Below are positions 1-7,147 of a stretch of DNA of 13,754 nt, piece by piece; the first letter of the stretch is position 1, and each line of letters opens with the position of its first letter. This stretch comes from Erysipelotrichaceae bacterium. GTDB taxonomy: Bacteria; Bacillota_I; Bacilli_A; Erysipelotrichales; Erysipelotrichaceae. The stretch spans positions 1-13,754 of the forward strand of contig JAFWKS010000303.1 in NCBI GenBank assembly GCA_017511325.1, read 5' to 3'. Both the position numbers and the translations under genes were made by a program. The notes below the pieces were generated by a model. It was not told the DNA's origin. It did no database searches and was given only the letters and a program-made list of their open reading frames with translations.

Positions 1-835
1 AAAGATCTGTTCTGATCTTTGAAAGATCGATCGGTGTGAATTCGTGTTCATACGGGATAGTCACAGTCTTATAGTCGAGCTTGAGTGGCACTCTGTCCGC
101 ATCTTTATTCAAAAGCTGTTCGATATCCTTGAGCAGATCGTTTCCGAGTTTTTCAACATCTTCATAGGTCTGTCCATCTCTGACAAATCGCGAAGAGATA
201 TCTCCGGCTGCATCCTGAAGGAAGCTGAAATCACTATCCGGATAGCGTTCTTCAAGTTTTCTAAGGACATAACCCGGATATTCTGCTGAGAAGTATGGAA
301 CATTGGCAAACAGGATCGTCGGATGACAATTGTAATAGACGATATTGAGGAAGTTGTCTTCTTTTTCAAAGAATCTGATCAGACACAGATATTCATTGTT
401 TTCTTCATGACCGGAAATACGCGACTTGCCCACAGCGGTAGTGTGGAGCCTCTGGTATGAAGAAGTGACATCTTCGACATCGCGGTATTCCATAGTGATC
501 ATTTCTTTACATAACAGATCAGTAAGATACTCTACGTATTTGGGATTTCTGACACTGTTGGCATAGTGCGTGTGTGTAGTGGAAGTAATGATGTTGATGC
601 GCTGATCTTTATAGTATTCACGCAGATAGTTTTCCAGAATGTTGCGGTGTTCAAGATCGAAAGCCAATAGGTCCATAGACAAGTGAATGATCCAGTTCTC
701 TTCGTTTTTGAAAGAAAGAACTCTGGCATAAAGATGATCGTGAAATTCGATCAGTTCATTAGTCTGACATGAATGACCGCATTGGGTCGTAGGGAATGGT
801 GCTTCAATATTGATTTTTTTGAATGAGTACTGCAT
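1..835 (-). CDS. Neutral/alkaline ceramidase-like hydrolase, partial (C-terminus beyond left edge)
   Basis: The frame is open from an ATG at 835 to the left edge, giving the first 278 residues of a longer protein. AGGAGG sits 4 nt before the ATG and overlaps the stop of the upstream HAD gene. It resembles the N-terminal domain of neutral/alkaline non-lysosomal ceramidases (amidases that cleave ceramide). Visible marks are STTHTHYANS (residues 85-94) at the place of the family's THTHSGPGG zinc motif, NCHPTIL (169-175, second zinc His), SAEYPGY (183-189) and QDAAGDIS (207-214). GDIS aligns with the family's GDVSPN, so the serine reported as nucleophile appears kept (S214). There is no signal peptide: the start is MQYSFKKINIE, so this copy is probably cytoplasmic, unlike secreted ceramidases. 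Many bacterial homologues are generic amide or ester hydrolases, so ceramide as substrate is not shown. Later zinc ligands lie outside the window. Confidence 0.72.
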   Translation of the reverse strand, partial: MQYSFKKINIEAPFPTTQCGHSCQTNELIEFHDHLYARVLSFKNEENWIIHLSMDLLAFDLEHRNILENYLREYYKDQRINIITSTTHTHYANSVRNPKYVEYLTDLLCKEMITMEYRDVEDVTSSYQRLHTTAVGKSRISGHEENNEYLCLIRFFEKEDNFLNIVYYNCHPTILFANVPYFSAEYPGYVLRKLEERYPDSDFSFLQDAAGDISSRFVRDGQTYEDVEKLGNDLLKDIEQLLNKDADRVPLKLDYKTVTIPYEHEFTPIDLSKIRTDL

Positions 836-843
836 ATGGCCTC

Positions 844-1626
844 CTAAATTAGATCAAAATGTTTAAACGCCTTATAAAGACCGTCATTATCAATGTCGTC
901 TGTTATGTAATCTGCAGCTTCCTTGACGAAATCGGGCGCGTTGCCCATAGCTACACCGATGCCGCAGTGTTTCAGCATGTCGATGTCGTTGTCTCCGTCT
1001 CCAAATCCGATAGTCTCCTCGATCGGAATATTCAAAACTTCCAGAGTCTTTCTGATGCCGTTGCTTTTGCATCCGCCTTTCTGGACGATGTCTACAGCAC
1101 CAACGTGCCAGTAGGTCACTTCGGCTTGATCTTTCATGGCATTGAGGAAAGCCAGCTCTTCTTCATTGTCATAGAAAGCTGATGCCATGTAGAAGTTCTC
1201 ACCATGATATTCCTTTACCGGAGGTATATGTGATGAAACGGCGTTTTGAACCCGGCGGATCGTTTCGTTTTCAAAATTGAGGATGAGCTCTTCGTTGTTT
1301 GCCAAATAGATAGGCTGTTTTTTGTTTATATAGATATCGAGGATCCTTTCTTTAAGTTCTCCTTCGATTGGGTTTTCATAAATGATATTTCCCTGACTAT
1401 CGAAAACGATCTGGCCATTGCAAAGGACCATGCCGTCGACATTCAGTCTGCTCAGATCGAACTGTTTGAATTCGGACTTGGCTCTACCGGTGCACAAAAA
1501 AACGAGAATGCCGTTGGCTCGGGCTTCATCGATAGCTTTGATCGCTGTATCCGGAAAGTCATGCTGAGTATGTGAAAACAGCGTTCCATCAAAATCGATA
1601 AATAATGCTTTTATCTTATCTTTCAT
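844..1626 (-). CDS. Cof-type HAD-IIB family phosphatase
   Basis: This 260-residue protein has all four haloacid dehalogenase motifs of the Cof/YbiV class. Motif I is DFDGT (residues 11-15, nucleophile D11, acid/base D13). Motif II is CTGR (45-48). The motif III lysine lies in KGGCKSNGI (K187). Motif IV is GFGDGDNDIDML (207-218). The stretch between motifs II and III forms the large C2 cap. Family members dephosphorylate small sugar phosphates, pyridoxal phosphate or FMN in the cytoplasm; sequence alone does not fix the substrate. The length is normal for the family. It is the first gene of a minus-strand pair, with the ceramidase-like gene starting 8 nt after its TAG stop. No Shine-Dalgarno precedes the ATG, but a TATAAT box lies 9 nt upstream, so the transcript may be nearly leaderless. 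It diverges from the oxidoreductase gene. Confidence 0.93.
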   Translation of the reverse strand: MKDKIKALFIDFDGTLFSHTQHDFPDTAIKAIDEARANGILVFLCTGRAKSEFKQFDLSRLNVDGMVLCNGQIVFDSQGNIIYENPIEGELKERILDIYINKKQPIYLANNEELILNFENETIRRVQNAVSSHIPPVKEYHGENFYMASAFYDNEEELAFLNAMKDQAEVTYWHVGAVDIVQKGGCKSNGIRKTLEVLNIPIEETIGFGDGDNDIDMLKHCGIGVAMGNAPDFVKEAADYITDDIDNDGLYKAFKHFDLI

Positions 1627-1635
1627 CCAAAAATA

Positions 1636-1641
1636 ATTATA
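1636..1641 (-). promoter_or_regulatory. -10 box of the HAD/ceramidase-like unit
   Basis: A perfect TATAAT reads on the minus strand and ends 9 nt before the HAD start codon. With a normal start about 7 nt downstream, the 5' leader would be only 2-3 nt. The best -35 candidate at 17-nt spacing is TTCTTA (1659-1664), a weak match. Confidence 0.5.
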
Positions 1642-1702
1642 TTGTAAAATGAGATTGTTAAGAAGAATAATGATCGATCAAGATCATCGGAAAGGAAAAA
1701 AT

Positions 1703-2680
1703 ATGATTAATGTAGGCATTATTGGATCAGGATTCATCGTTCCGATCTTTATTGAGGCAGTAGCTGCTGTAAAGGGCTATCATATCAGAGCTATTTCAGG
1801 AAGAAATGAGAAGGCCATCAACGATCTCAAAGAGAGATACAAGATCGATTACTGCAGTGTGAACAATGATGACGTATATAGTGATCCAAAGATCGATGCG
1901 ATCTACGTCGCACTTCCTAACGGATTGCACTATGAGACGGGAAAGAAAGCGCTGATGGCTGACAAGCACGTCATCATGGAGAAACCGTTCACTGTCACAT
2001 ATGCACAAGCCAAGGAACTCATCGATCTGGCAAAGCAGAAAAAGAAGATCATCTTTGACGCAGTGACGCTTTTGCATATGCCGAATTATCAGAAGATCAA
2101 AGAATTGCTCAATGAAGTAGGGGAAATAAAGATGATAAACCTCAACTTCTCACAGTACTCTTCAAGATATGATCGTCTTTTGAAAGGCATCATCCTTCCG
2201 GCTTTTGACTATAAGATGGCAGGAGGAGCTTTGATGGACCTTGGCATCTATAACATCGATTTTGTCGTCGGACTTTTTGGTTCACCGAAGTCTGTACAGT
2301 ATTTCCCTAATATGTTCAAGAAAGTAGATACTTCAGGTGTGCTGGTCATGGATTACGGCAAGTTCAAAGTCAATTCGATCGCCGCAAAAGACTGCAAGGC
2401 ACCGCTTTATGTCTGCATCCAGGGAGATAAAGGCTTTATCAGATGTGATGAAGCAAGCAGTACGCTCAAGCATATATCCTTTACAGATAATTCCGGCAAG
2501 ACCAGGACTTACGCATTGAACAAGCATCCGGAAGTCGGACATTACCATGAATATGCTGTTCTTAAAAAGCTTATCAATGACAACGATCTCAAGAAAGCTC
2601 AGGAATTCAATAAACTGACTCTTCAGACCATCAAAGTCCTTGAAAACAGTCTGCATTCAGGAAACATCTATTTCAAATAA
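1703..2680 (+). CDS. Gfo/Idh/MocA family NAD(P)-dependent oxidoreductase
   Basis: I place the start at the ATG at 1703 because AAAGGA lies 6 nt upstream and the protein then begins directly with the Rossmann strand MINVGIIGSGF. An in-frame ATG at 1649 would add 18 unlikely residues. The 325-residue product has the dinucleotide-binding GxGxxx loop (residues 5-10), the family signature MEKPFTVTYAQAKELIDLA (92-110, catalytic K94), and the C-terminal alpha/beta domain opening with GGALMDLGIYNID (174-186). Tyrosine at 183 takes the place of the more common His of the GGxxxDxGxH motif, as in the dihydrodiol-dehydrogenase-like branch. Members oxidise or reduce hydroxyl groups on sugars, inositols and similar molecules; the substrate here is unknown. 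A small membrane protein gene follows 13 nt downstream and is probably co-transcribed. The gene diverges from the HAD gene across 76 nt. Confidence 0.92.
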   Translation: MINVGIIGSGFIVPIFIEAVAAVKGYHIRAISGRNEKAINDLKERYKIDYCSVNNDDVYSDPKIDAIYVALPNGLHYETGKKALMADKHVIMEKPFTVTYAQAKELIDLAKQKKKIIFDAVTLLHMPNYQKIKELLNEVGEIKMINLNFSQYSSRYDRLLKGIILPAFDYKMAGGALMDLGIYNIDFVVGLFGSPKSVQYFPNMFKKVDTSGVLVMDYGKFKVNSIAAKDCKAPLYVCIQGDKGFIRCDEASSTLKHISFTDNSGKTRTYALNKHPEVGHYHEYAVLKKLINDNDLKKAQEFNKLTLQTIKVLENSLHSGNIYFK

Positions 2681-2693
2681 ATAGTATACAGAT

Positions 2694-3180
2694 ATGGTCA
2701 TTTTAATCGAAGGACTGATCGCGGTCACACTCTTTGCCATTATCGCCATACCAGCCACCATCAGACATCCTTTGACGGCTTTAAGCGACTATCCGCCGGC
2801 GATCGTCAAAAGATGCGTAGAACTGGGGATCTATCCTGAAAGAGAAAGAAGATTCAGTACGATGGATCTGATACGCAAGGCAACTGCGGTCATAGTGTTT
2901 ATCATTGTCTTCGCTTTTATCATAAAGAAGTTCAATAAGGCCGAAACATTTCTTGAGGGTTTTAGGATCTCATATATCCTCTGGCTGATCATTGCGTGGT
3001 ATGATGCCCTGATCGTTGACTGCCTGTTCTTCTGTCATTCAAAAAAAAGTCCGGATACCAGGAACAGAAGATATGAAGGAATATCAGGATTACGGTTTTC
3101 ACATAAAGCGGTCACTGATCGGTTCTATCATAGGTCTTCCGGCATGCGCACTGGTTGGACTTGCGGTAACGATAATTTAA
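2694..3180 (+). CDS. Small membrane protein, frame broken at an A8 run
   Basis: I do not recognise the family. The initial frame from ATG 2694 encodes a hydrophobic N-terminal helix (residues 2-21), a second helix (about 63-79) and a third (about 92-112, ending in DCLFFCHSKK). At the eight A bases 3041-3048 this frame goes wrong: it turns polar and basic and runs through the terminator to 3230, inside the convergent gene. Removing one A restores a coherent ending, VRIPGTEDMKEYQDYGF and then a fourth hydrophobic helix SLIGSIIGLPACALVGLAV, with TAA at 3178-3180 exactly where the terminator begins. The intact product would be 161 residues with four membrane segments. The cause may be a real frameshift, a homopolymer sequencing error, or polymerase slippage on A8. 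No clear ribosome binding site precedes the ATG, so it may rely on coupling with the upstream oxidoreductase gene. Confidence 0.72.
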
Positions 3181-3202
3181 AAAAGCACATTTGTGCTTTT
3201 TT
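3179..3202. terminator. Bidirectional intrinsic terminator
   Basis: AAAAAAGCAC pairs with GTGCTTTTTT around the loop ATTT, so the hairpin has a T tract on both strands. It overlaps the restored stop of the plus-strand membrane gene and the stop of the convergent minus-strand gene (3201-3203), closing both units. Confidence 0.8.
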
Positions 3203-3746
3203 AGTATCCGTTTTTTGTTTTGACTCTTAAAGAGATTATACTGATGATCGCGCCGATCAATGTGACAGCGGCGGCGATATAAGATCCGTAAAGCGTCATG
3301 CCGCTCATATTTTCCATATGGGCATATACCGGCATCAGGATAGTGAGCGCTATCAGCATGACGGCCAGGATGATCAGTCTGTTTCTTGAGAAGTTTGTTG
3401 CCATCCAGACAAAGATGCTGTCTCTTTTAACCGGCTTGAAACCGACGGCTTCAGGCAGTGTATAGAAGAACTTGACTCTAAACAGGATCATGACAGCGAT
3501 ATACAGCACCAGGAAGATGATGAGAGCTGCTACATAATCGAGTTTGAACAGTGACATTGCCGCAAACGCTACAATGAAGCATAACGGCAGCATCGAAGTA
3601 TATATCGTGTATGTCTTCACATCGCTGGAGGTCAGGATATAACCTTTTTTAGTGAAGATATCATAGAAGACTGTTCCTCTTTTCGGATCCTGATAAATGC
3701 TCAGACCGCTAAGGTCTTTGGCTTTGATGATTCTTGAATTTGCCAT
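3201..3746 (-). CDS. Four-helix membrane protein of unknown function
   Basis: I do not recognise this 181-residue protein. A soluble N-terminus of about 45 residues (MANSRIIKAKDLSGLSIYQ...) is followed by four hydrophobic segments at about 49-66, 70-90, 122-140 and 152-172. A basic loop holding FKPVKRDSIF lies between the second and third, and the tail RVKTKNGY is basic. That layout fits an inner-membrane protein with both ends in the cytoplasm. The ATG at 3746 has AAAGGAAA upstream at reasonable spacing, and a TATAAT box lies at 3772-3777. The gene stands alone: it diverges from nagA across 77 nt and converges on the frameshifted membrane gene. Nothing in the sequence links it functionally to NagA. 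Confidence 0.75.
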   Translation of the reverse strand: MANSRIIKAKDLSGLSIYQDPKRGTVFYDIFTKKGYILTSSDVKTYTIYTSMLPLCFIVAFAAMSLFKLDYVAALIIFLVLYIAVMILFRVKFFYTLPEAVGFKPVKRDSIFVWMATNFSRNRLIILAVMLIALTILMPVYAHMENMSGMTLYGSYIAAAVTLIGAIISIISLRVKTKNGY

Positions 3747-3771
3747 ATTTGTGTTTCCTTTACCATTATCA

Positions 3772-3777
3772 ATTATA
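3772..3777 (-). promoter_or_regulatory. -10 box for the four-helix membrane protein
   Basis: TATAAT reads on the minus strand 25 nt before the start codon, leaving a leader of about 18-19 nt that contains the AAAGGAAA ribosome binding site. No convincing -35 box is visible. Confidence 0.5.
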
Positions 3778-3789
3778 CTCTATTTGTTG

Positions 3790-3798
3790 TGCTAGAAT
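3790..3798 (+). promoter_or_regulatory. Extended -10 promoter element of nagA
   Basis: TGCTAGAAT fits an extended -10 (TG-n-TAGAAT). Transcription would begin near 3805, just before AAGGAG (3809-3814), which is 9 nt from the nagA ATG. It lies back to back with the divergent promoter of the membrane protein, and no -35 box stands out. Confidence 0.45.
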
Positions 3799-3823
3799 TG
3801 ATGTAGATAAGGAGTTGCGAAAA

Positions 3824-4963
3824 ATGATAATTCAAAGTAGCAGAGTATATATTGCTTCAACACTGATGCCTGCACAGATCGAGATCAAAGACGGTGTGAT
3901 CGAGGCGGTCTATGCTTATAACGAAAAACCAGTTGATAAGGATTTTGGTGACAAGAGGATCGTACCGGGATTCTATGATGTCCATACTCATGGTTTCCAT
4001 GGTTATGATGCGACAGCCGGAGGCAAGGATGGCTTAAGAGAATGGGCCAGATATCTTCCTCATGAAGGCGTCTGCGGCTTCTGTCCGACAACTTTAACCC
4101 AGTCGCACGATACCTTAAAGAAAGCAGTTACGGAGATCGGAGAAGTTAAGAAAGAGGGACCGGAAGGCGCTGAGATCCTGGGCATACACTTTGAAGGTCC
4201 GTACCTCGATGTGAAGTATAAAGGTGCGCAGCCGGAAGAATATATCGTCAAGGGAACGGTCGAAGAATTCAAGGAATATCAGGAAGCAAGCGGCAATATC
4301 ATCAGGATAATCACTCTAGCTCCTGAACATGATGAAGATTTCGCTCTGATCAGATATTGTGCCAAGACCGGCGTCTGCGCTTCGATCGGGCACACTGATA
4401 CAAGTTATGAGACTGCCATGATGGCTTTAGCCAACGGGGCCAAAGGCTTCACTCATACCTACAACGGCATGACTGGTTTAGGTCATCGTGAAAACGGTGC
4501 AGTAGGTGCAGCTTTCAGAAGCCATGATACATTTGCGGAAGCTATCTGTGACGGCAACCATTCAACTCTGGCAGCCCTCAACATCTTCTTCAGAGAGAAA
4601 CAGGGCTATGGCGTGATGGTCACTGATTCACTCATGTGCAAAGGCTATCCGGTCGGTTCTGTCTTTGATTTCGGCGGTCAGGATGTAGAGATCTATCCTG
4701 ACGGATCAGCACATATCACCACAGGCAGAAAACAGCTGGCTGGCTCGACATTGAAGGTCAACGAAGGTGTCAGGATCCTGGTCGAAAAAGCGCTCGTTCC
4801 GTTTGAAACGGCGATCGATGCAGCTTCGATCAATCCGATGCGCTATCTGAATATGGATGATCACAAGGGCAGGATCAAAGCAGGATTCGATGCGGATATC
4901 GTCGTTCTGGATGATGATTATTCAGTGATACAGACCTACTGCAAAGGTGTTGAACAGTTATAG
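3824..4963 (+). CDS. nagA: N-acetylglucosamine-6-phosphate deacetylase
   Basis: This cytoplasmic amidohydrolase removes the acetyl group from GlcNAc-6-P to give glucosamine-6-P and acetate, the step before NagB in amino-sugar use and wall recycling. I place the start at ATG 3824 (AAGGAG 9 nt upstream); the open frame extends 90 nt further but without family similarity. The 379-residue length is normal. Motifs in order: PGFYDVHTHGFHG (48-60, H54 and H56), IHFEGPY (121-127, metal ligand E124), SIGHTD (187-192, H190), FTHTYNGM (209-216, H211) and VTDSL (266-270, catalytic D268). The closing stretch IKAGFDADIVVLD is typical of amidohydrolases. Like many NagA, it has HTH at the first site but apparently builds one metal site from E124, H190 and H211. 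It stands alone here, with no nagB or PTS gene within the window. Confidence 0.95.
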   Translation: MIIQSSRVYIASTLMPAQIEIKDGVIEAVYAYNEKPVDKDFGDKRIVPGFYDVHTHGFHGYDATAGGKDGLREWARYLPHEGVCGFCPTTLTQSHDTLKKAVTEIGEVKKEGPEGAEILGIHFEGPYLDVKYKGAQPEEYIVKGTVEEFKEYQEASGNIIRIITLAPEHDEDFALIRYCAKTGVCASIGHTDTSYETAMMALANGAKGFTHTYNGMTGLGHRENGAVGAAFRSHDTFAEAICDGNHSTLAALNIFFREKQGYGVMVTDSLMCKGYPVGSVFDFGGQDVEIYPDGSAHITTGRKQLAGSTLKVNEGVRILVEKALVPFETAIDAASINPMRYLNMDDHKGRIKAGFDADIVVLDDDYSVIQTYCKGVEQL

Positions 4964-4983
4964 AAAACTTTCATAAATCGTTA

Positions 4984-5014
4984 AAAAAGAACTTTCGCTA
5001 TGAAAGTTCTTTTT
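4984..5014. terminator. Bidirectional intrinsic terminator
   Basis: AAAAAGAACTTTC pairs with GAAAGTTCTTTTT around the loop GCTAT, a 13-bp stem with T tracts on both strands. It lies 20 nt after the nagA stop and 10 nt beyond the stop of the convergent DUF4349 gene, so it can end both transcripts. Confidence 0.85.
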
Positions 5015-5024
5015 ACTGTTTTTA

Positions 5025-6032
5025 TCAGTTTTTGTTTTTTCTGTTTCTGAATCTCTTGTACAGGAATATTCCCAATACGATCAGCAGGACTACAAAGATG
5101 ATCCCATAGATATTATAAGCCAGGTCGAGGACGATATCTTCGATCGTGTAGATGAAGTCATGGAAGCCATTCTTGAAAGCTCTGATCAGACGTTCACCGA
5201 AGCTGGTGCTGGTCTGTGTGTAATTGGCGGTCTCGCTTACATGAAGAGTCAGCGTTGAATAAGCTACCAGGAGATCATAATTCTTGATCTGAGCTTCGAT
5301 ATATTCGATCTCATATCTGATCTCGGAGAGCCTGTCTTCTACCTGCAGCAGTTCTTCAAGGTTGGCTGCCTTGTTATAGAATTCCAGGACTTTTTCTTCT
5401 TGAGCTTTGAGTGACTTGAGACGGGCTTCAAGATCGGTGTAGGAATCAGTGACATCTTTAGTCTCTTCAGTGTAGTAAGAGACATTGCCGCTGTCTTTAA
5501 GTTCTTCAAGGAACTTGCTGTACTGATCGCTAGGGATGCGGATCGTCGCATCATACTGTCTGCTTGAATTGCCGCTGCTGTTGACGGTCGATGACTGGAT
5601 ATACGCCCCATATTTGTTTATCGTTTCGTTGAGTTTGCCTAATAGCTCATCAAGATCTTTTGTTTCGACGTTCATCCTGGCAGTCAGAATGAGTTTTTTG
5701 TTTTCGGTGATGGTGCTGTCGCTGCGATAGTCGCTGCTGCTGTTTGGGGCATAGGCGCCAGCTGCTGCTTCCTCATCATATGCATACTCGCTATAGCCAT
5801 CGCTTTTGTACTCATAGCTAGGATAGGCCGCATAATTTCCTCCTGCAGCATTGTTGCTTTTTCTGCCAAACGGAATGATATTGATGACCAGCAGCACTAC
5901 AGCCAGTCCGCAGGCGAGCTTGCCGATCAGAGCCCACGGGATCGTAAGATTGAATTTCTTTTTTGTATGTGCCTCTTCAACAAAATCGTCCTTGATCATG
6001 CCGATGGCATCTACCAGCTTGTTGTTTTTCAT
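5025..6032 (-). CDS. DUF4349 membrane protein, probable anti-sigma partner
   Basis: The 335-residue protein has a short cytoplasmic head LVDAIGMIKDDFVEEAHTKK, a membrane segment (about 32-54), a Tyr/Ala/Ser-rich linker (about 62-105), a DUF4349 domain (about 112-268), and a second membrane segment (about 304-325) with a basic tail RFRNRKNKN. Inside the domain, residues 194-252 are strongly heptad-like and likely a coiled coil. The ATG overlaps the sigma factor stop by 4 nt (ATGA), indicating translational coupling. A one-to-one neighbour of an ECF sigma factor with a short cytoplasmic head and an outside domain is the usual layout of an anti-sigma factor, and the head resembles those of Firmicute anti-sigma proteins as I remember them. 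The domain assignment is firm; sigma binding is inference. It is the last gene of the unit, followed by the terminator. Confidence 0.88.
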   Translation of the reverse strand: MKNNKLVDAIGMIKDDFVEEAHTKKKFNLTIPWALIGKLACGLAVVLLVINIIPFGRKSNNAAGGNYAAYPSYEYKSDGYSEYAYDEEAAAGAYAPNSSSDYRSDSTITENKKLILTARMNVETKDLDELLGKLNETINKYGAYIQSSTVNSSGNSSRQYDATIRIPSDQYSKFLEELKDSGNVSYYTEETKDVTDSYTDLEARLKSLKAQEEKVLEFYNKAANLEELLQVEDRLSEIRYEIEYIEAQIKNYDLLVAYSTLTLHVSETANYTQTSTSFGERLIRAFKNGFHDFIYTIEDIVLDLAYNIYGIIFVVLLIVLGIFLYKRFRNRKNKN

Positions 6033-6589
6033 ACTACAACTCCTTCCTTTAACAGATGTTCTCTGAGCCTGTCTCTGCTTCTTTTGAGCATCATCTTCAC
6101 TTTTGATTCAGAGTATTTGAATCTGGAAGCGATATCTTCGATCGAATCGAAATACCAGTAACGACAGACAAAGACTTTTCTTTCGCTGTCTTTAAGCTTT
6201 GCAAGGAACTCATCGATGCAATCGGCGATCAGCTGATCATCCAGATTGTCCCTTAAAGACTTTTCATCAGCGATACATTCATCAAGCTCATCCAGCGATA
6301 AGGCAAGCTGGCCGCCTCCTCTTTTTTCTGCAGTCTTGCTGCGATAGATGTTGAGACAGAGCCTGCGGGTGATCTTACCGATAAAAGTACCAAGGTTGAG
6401 GGGATGGTGAGGCGGAATGGCGTTCCAGGCACCGAGGTAGGTATCGTTTACTGCTTCTTCCGCATCCTGCTGATTATGCAGGATGTTCTGTGCGATCGAA
6501 AAACAGTAGTTGCCGTATTTGTCTTTTGTTTCCGCAATGGCCGATTCATCTCTGTTCCAAAACAGTTCTACGATCTTTTCGTCTTCCAT
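6029..6589 (-). CDS. ECF-type RNA polymerase sigma factor
   Basis: The product is a 186-residue sigma-70 family factor of the extracytoplasmic function group. Region 2 spans roughly residues 15-85 and includes the core-binding and -10 recognition stretch DAEEAVNDTYLGAWNAIP. Region 4 spans about 125-180, with the helix-turn-helix SIEDIASRFKYSESKVKMML. There is no region 3 or 1.1, as expected. I choose ATG 6589 because AAAGGAG ends 6 nt before it; an upstream TTG at 6595 touches the ribosome binding site and is unlikely. The gene follows the thermonuclease-like gene after 37 nt and overlaps the DUF4349 gene by 4 nt. A candidate ECF promoter lies just upstream (6615-6639), which would fit autoregulation. 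The stimulus is unknown; the partner's outside domain suggests an envelope signal. Confidence 0.93.
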   Translation of the reverse strand: MEDEKIVELFWNRDESAIAETKDKYGNYCFSIAQNILHNQQDAEEAVNDTYLGAWNAIPPHHPLNLGTFIGKITRRLCLNIYRSKTAEKRGGGQLALSLDELDECIADEKSLRDNLDDQLIADCIDEFLAKLKDSERKVFVCRYWYFDSIEDIASRFKYSESKVKMMLKRSRDRLREHLLKEGVVV

Positions 6590-6614
6590 TTTCAACTCCT
6601 TTCATCTATCAACT

Positions 6615-6639
6615 AACGTTTTGTATCTATTTGGTCACA
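6615..6639 (-). promoter_or_regulatory. Candidate self-recognised ECF promoter
   Basis: On the minus strand TGTGAC (6634-6639), a 15-nt spacer and CGTT (6615-6618) precede the sigma factor's ribosome binding site (6596-6602). The shape recalls ECF promoters of the TGAAAC/CGT type. The -35 box differs from that consensus and the site could be chance. It overlaps the end of the nuclease gene. Confidence 0.25.
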
Positions 6640-7124
6640 TTTATTGAATAAAGATAGTCACAATACAGATAATCATCTTCAAGATATTTGATCTTCACAT
6701 GTTTGTTTTCTATCAGCTTGGCCTGTAAAAGCTGATCATCGATCCACACCCATGCCAAGAGCCTGCCGTAGCGGTCATACTGATCGCCTCTTGGTTCCAT
6801 TTCCAGGATTATCTTGAGCGCATCAGACAGCTGTTTATCGGTATAGGCCTTCGCTTCTTCATAGCCTGCCTCTTCTTTTTCAGGAGAATCCACGCCAATG
6901 AAGCGAACTTCCATCTTGCCCAGCTCTTCCACATAGAAAACGGCGGTATCACCATCATAGTTATACTGATAGAAGGCCATGTATTTTTTGGTGTAGTCAT
7001 AAGGCTTGACAGGAGTTTCCGGTTTAAAAACGATCTTTCTGAGTACGCCGGTAAGGATGATTACCGCTGCGATCACTGCCAGGGCAAAACGTATACGGTA
7101 ATATATGTATTTTCTATTTTTCAT
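6627..7124 (-). CDS. Membrane-anchored thermonuclease (SNase)-like protein
   Basis: The 165-residue protein begins with a basic stretch (KNRKYIYYRIR) and one hydrophobic helix (about 12-28), then a staphylococcal-nuclease-like OB-fold domain placed outside the cytoplasm. The key residues of staphylococcal nuclease appear present: DGDT (57-60, matching D21 at D59), R74 (R35), VDSPE (78-82, D40 and E43 as D79 and E82) and DRYGR (117-121, R87 as R121). AWVWIDDQLLQAKLI matches the following strand-helix. The domain is short at the C-terminus, ending about 45 residues after DRYGR. Expected activity is calcium-dependent cleavage of DNA or RNA at the cell surface. It starts 23 nt after cutC on the same strand, with no clear ribosome binding site near the ATG at 7124 (AGGAACGG is about 17 nt away, beyond the usual range), and precedes the sigma factor by 37 nt. 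Confidence 0.86.
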   Translation of the reverse strand: MKNRKYIYYRIRFALAVIAAVIILTGVLRKIVFKPETPVKPYDYTKKYMAFYQYNYDGDTAVFYVEELGKMEVRFIGVDSPEKEEAGYEEAKAYTDKQLSDALKIILEMEPRGDQYDRYGRLLAWVWIDDQLLQAKLIENKHVKIKYLEDDYLYCDYLYSINVTK

Positions 7125-7147
7125 CTGTATGGATCAGAAAACCGTTC

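Noticed and set aside
201..226. Loss of the ceramidase nucleophile serine
   Set aside because: At first QDAAGD seemed to replace the Ser before the GD. The serine reported for the family lies in GDVSPN, and GDIS here keeps it.
859..1182. Plus-strand open frame opposite the HAD gene
   Set aside because: It is the antisense of a conserved gene, with no family similarity or ribosome binding site. The same applies to the other antisense frames across the window.
2694..3230. The 178-residue reading of the small membrane protein as a normal intact gene
   Set aside because: Its last 60 residues are not membrane-like, it crosses the terminator hairpin and it overlaps the end of the convergent gene. 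The frame shifted by one base gives a coherent ending.
6590..6595. TTG start for the sigma factor
   Set aside because: It touches the AAAGGAG site with no spacing. ATG 6589 is at 6 nt and fits.
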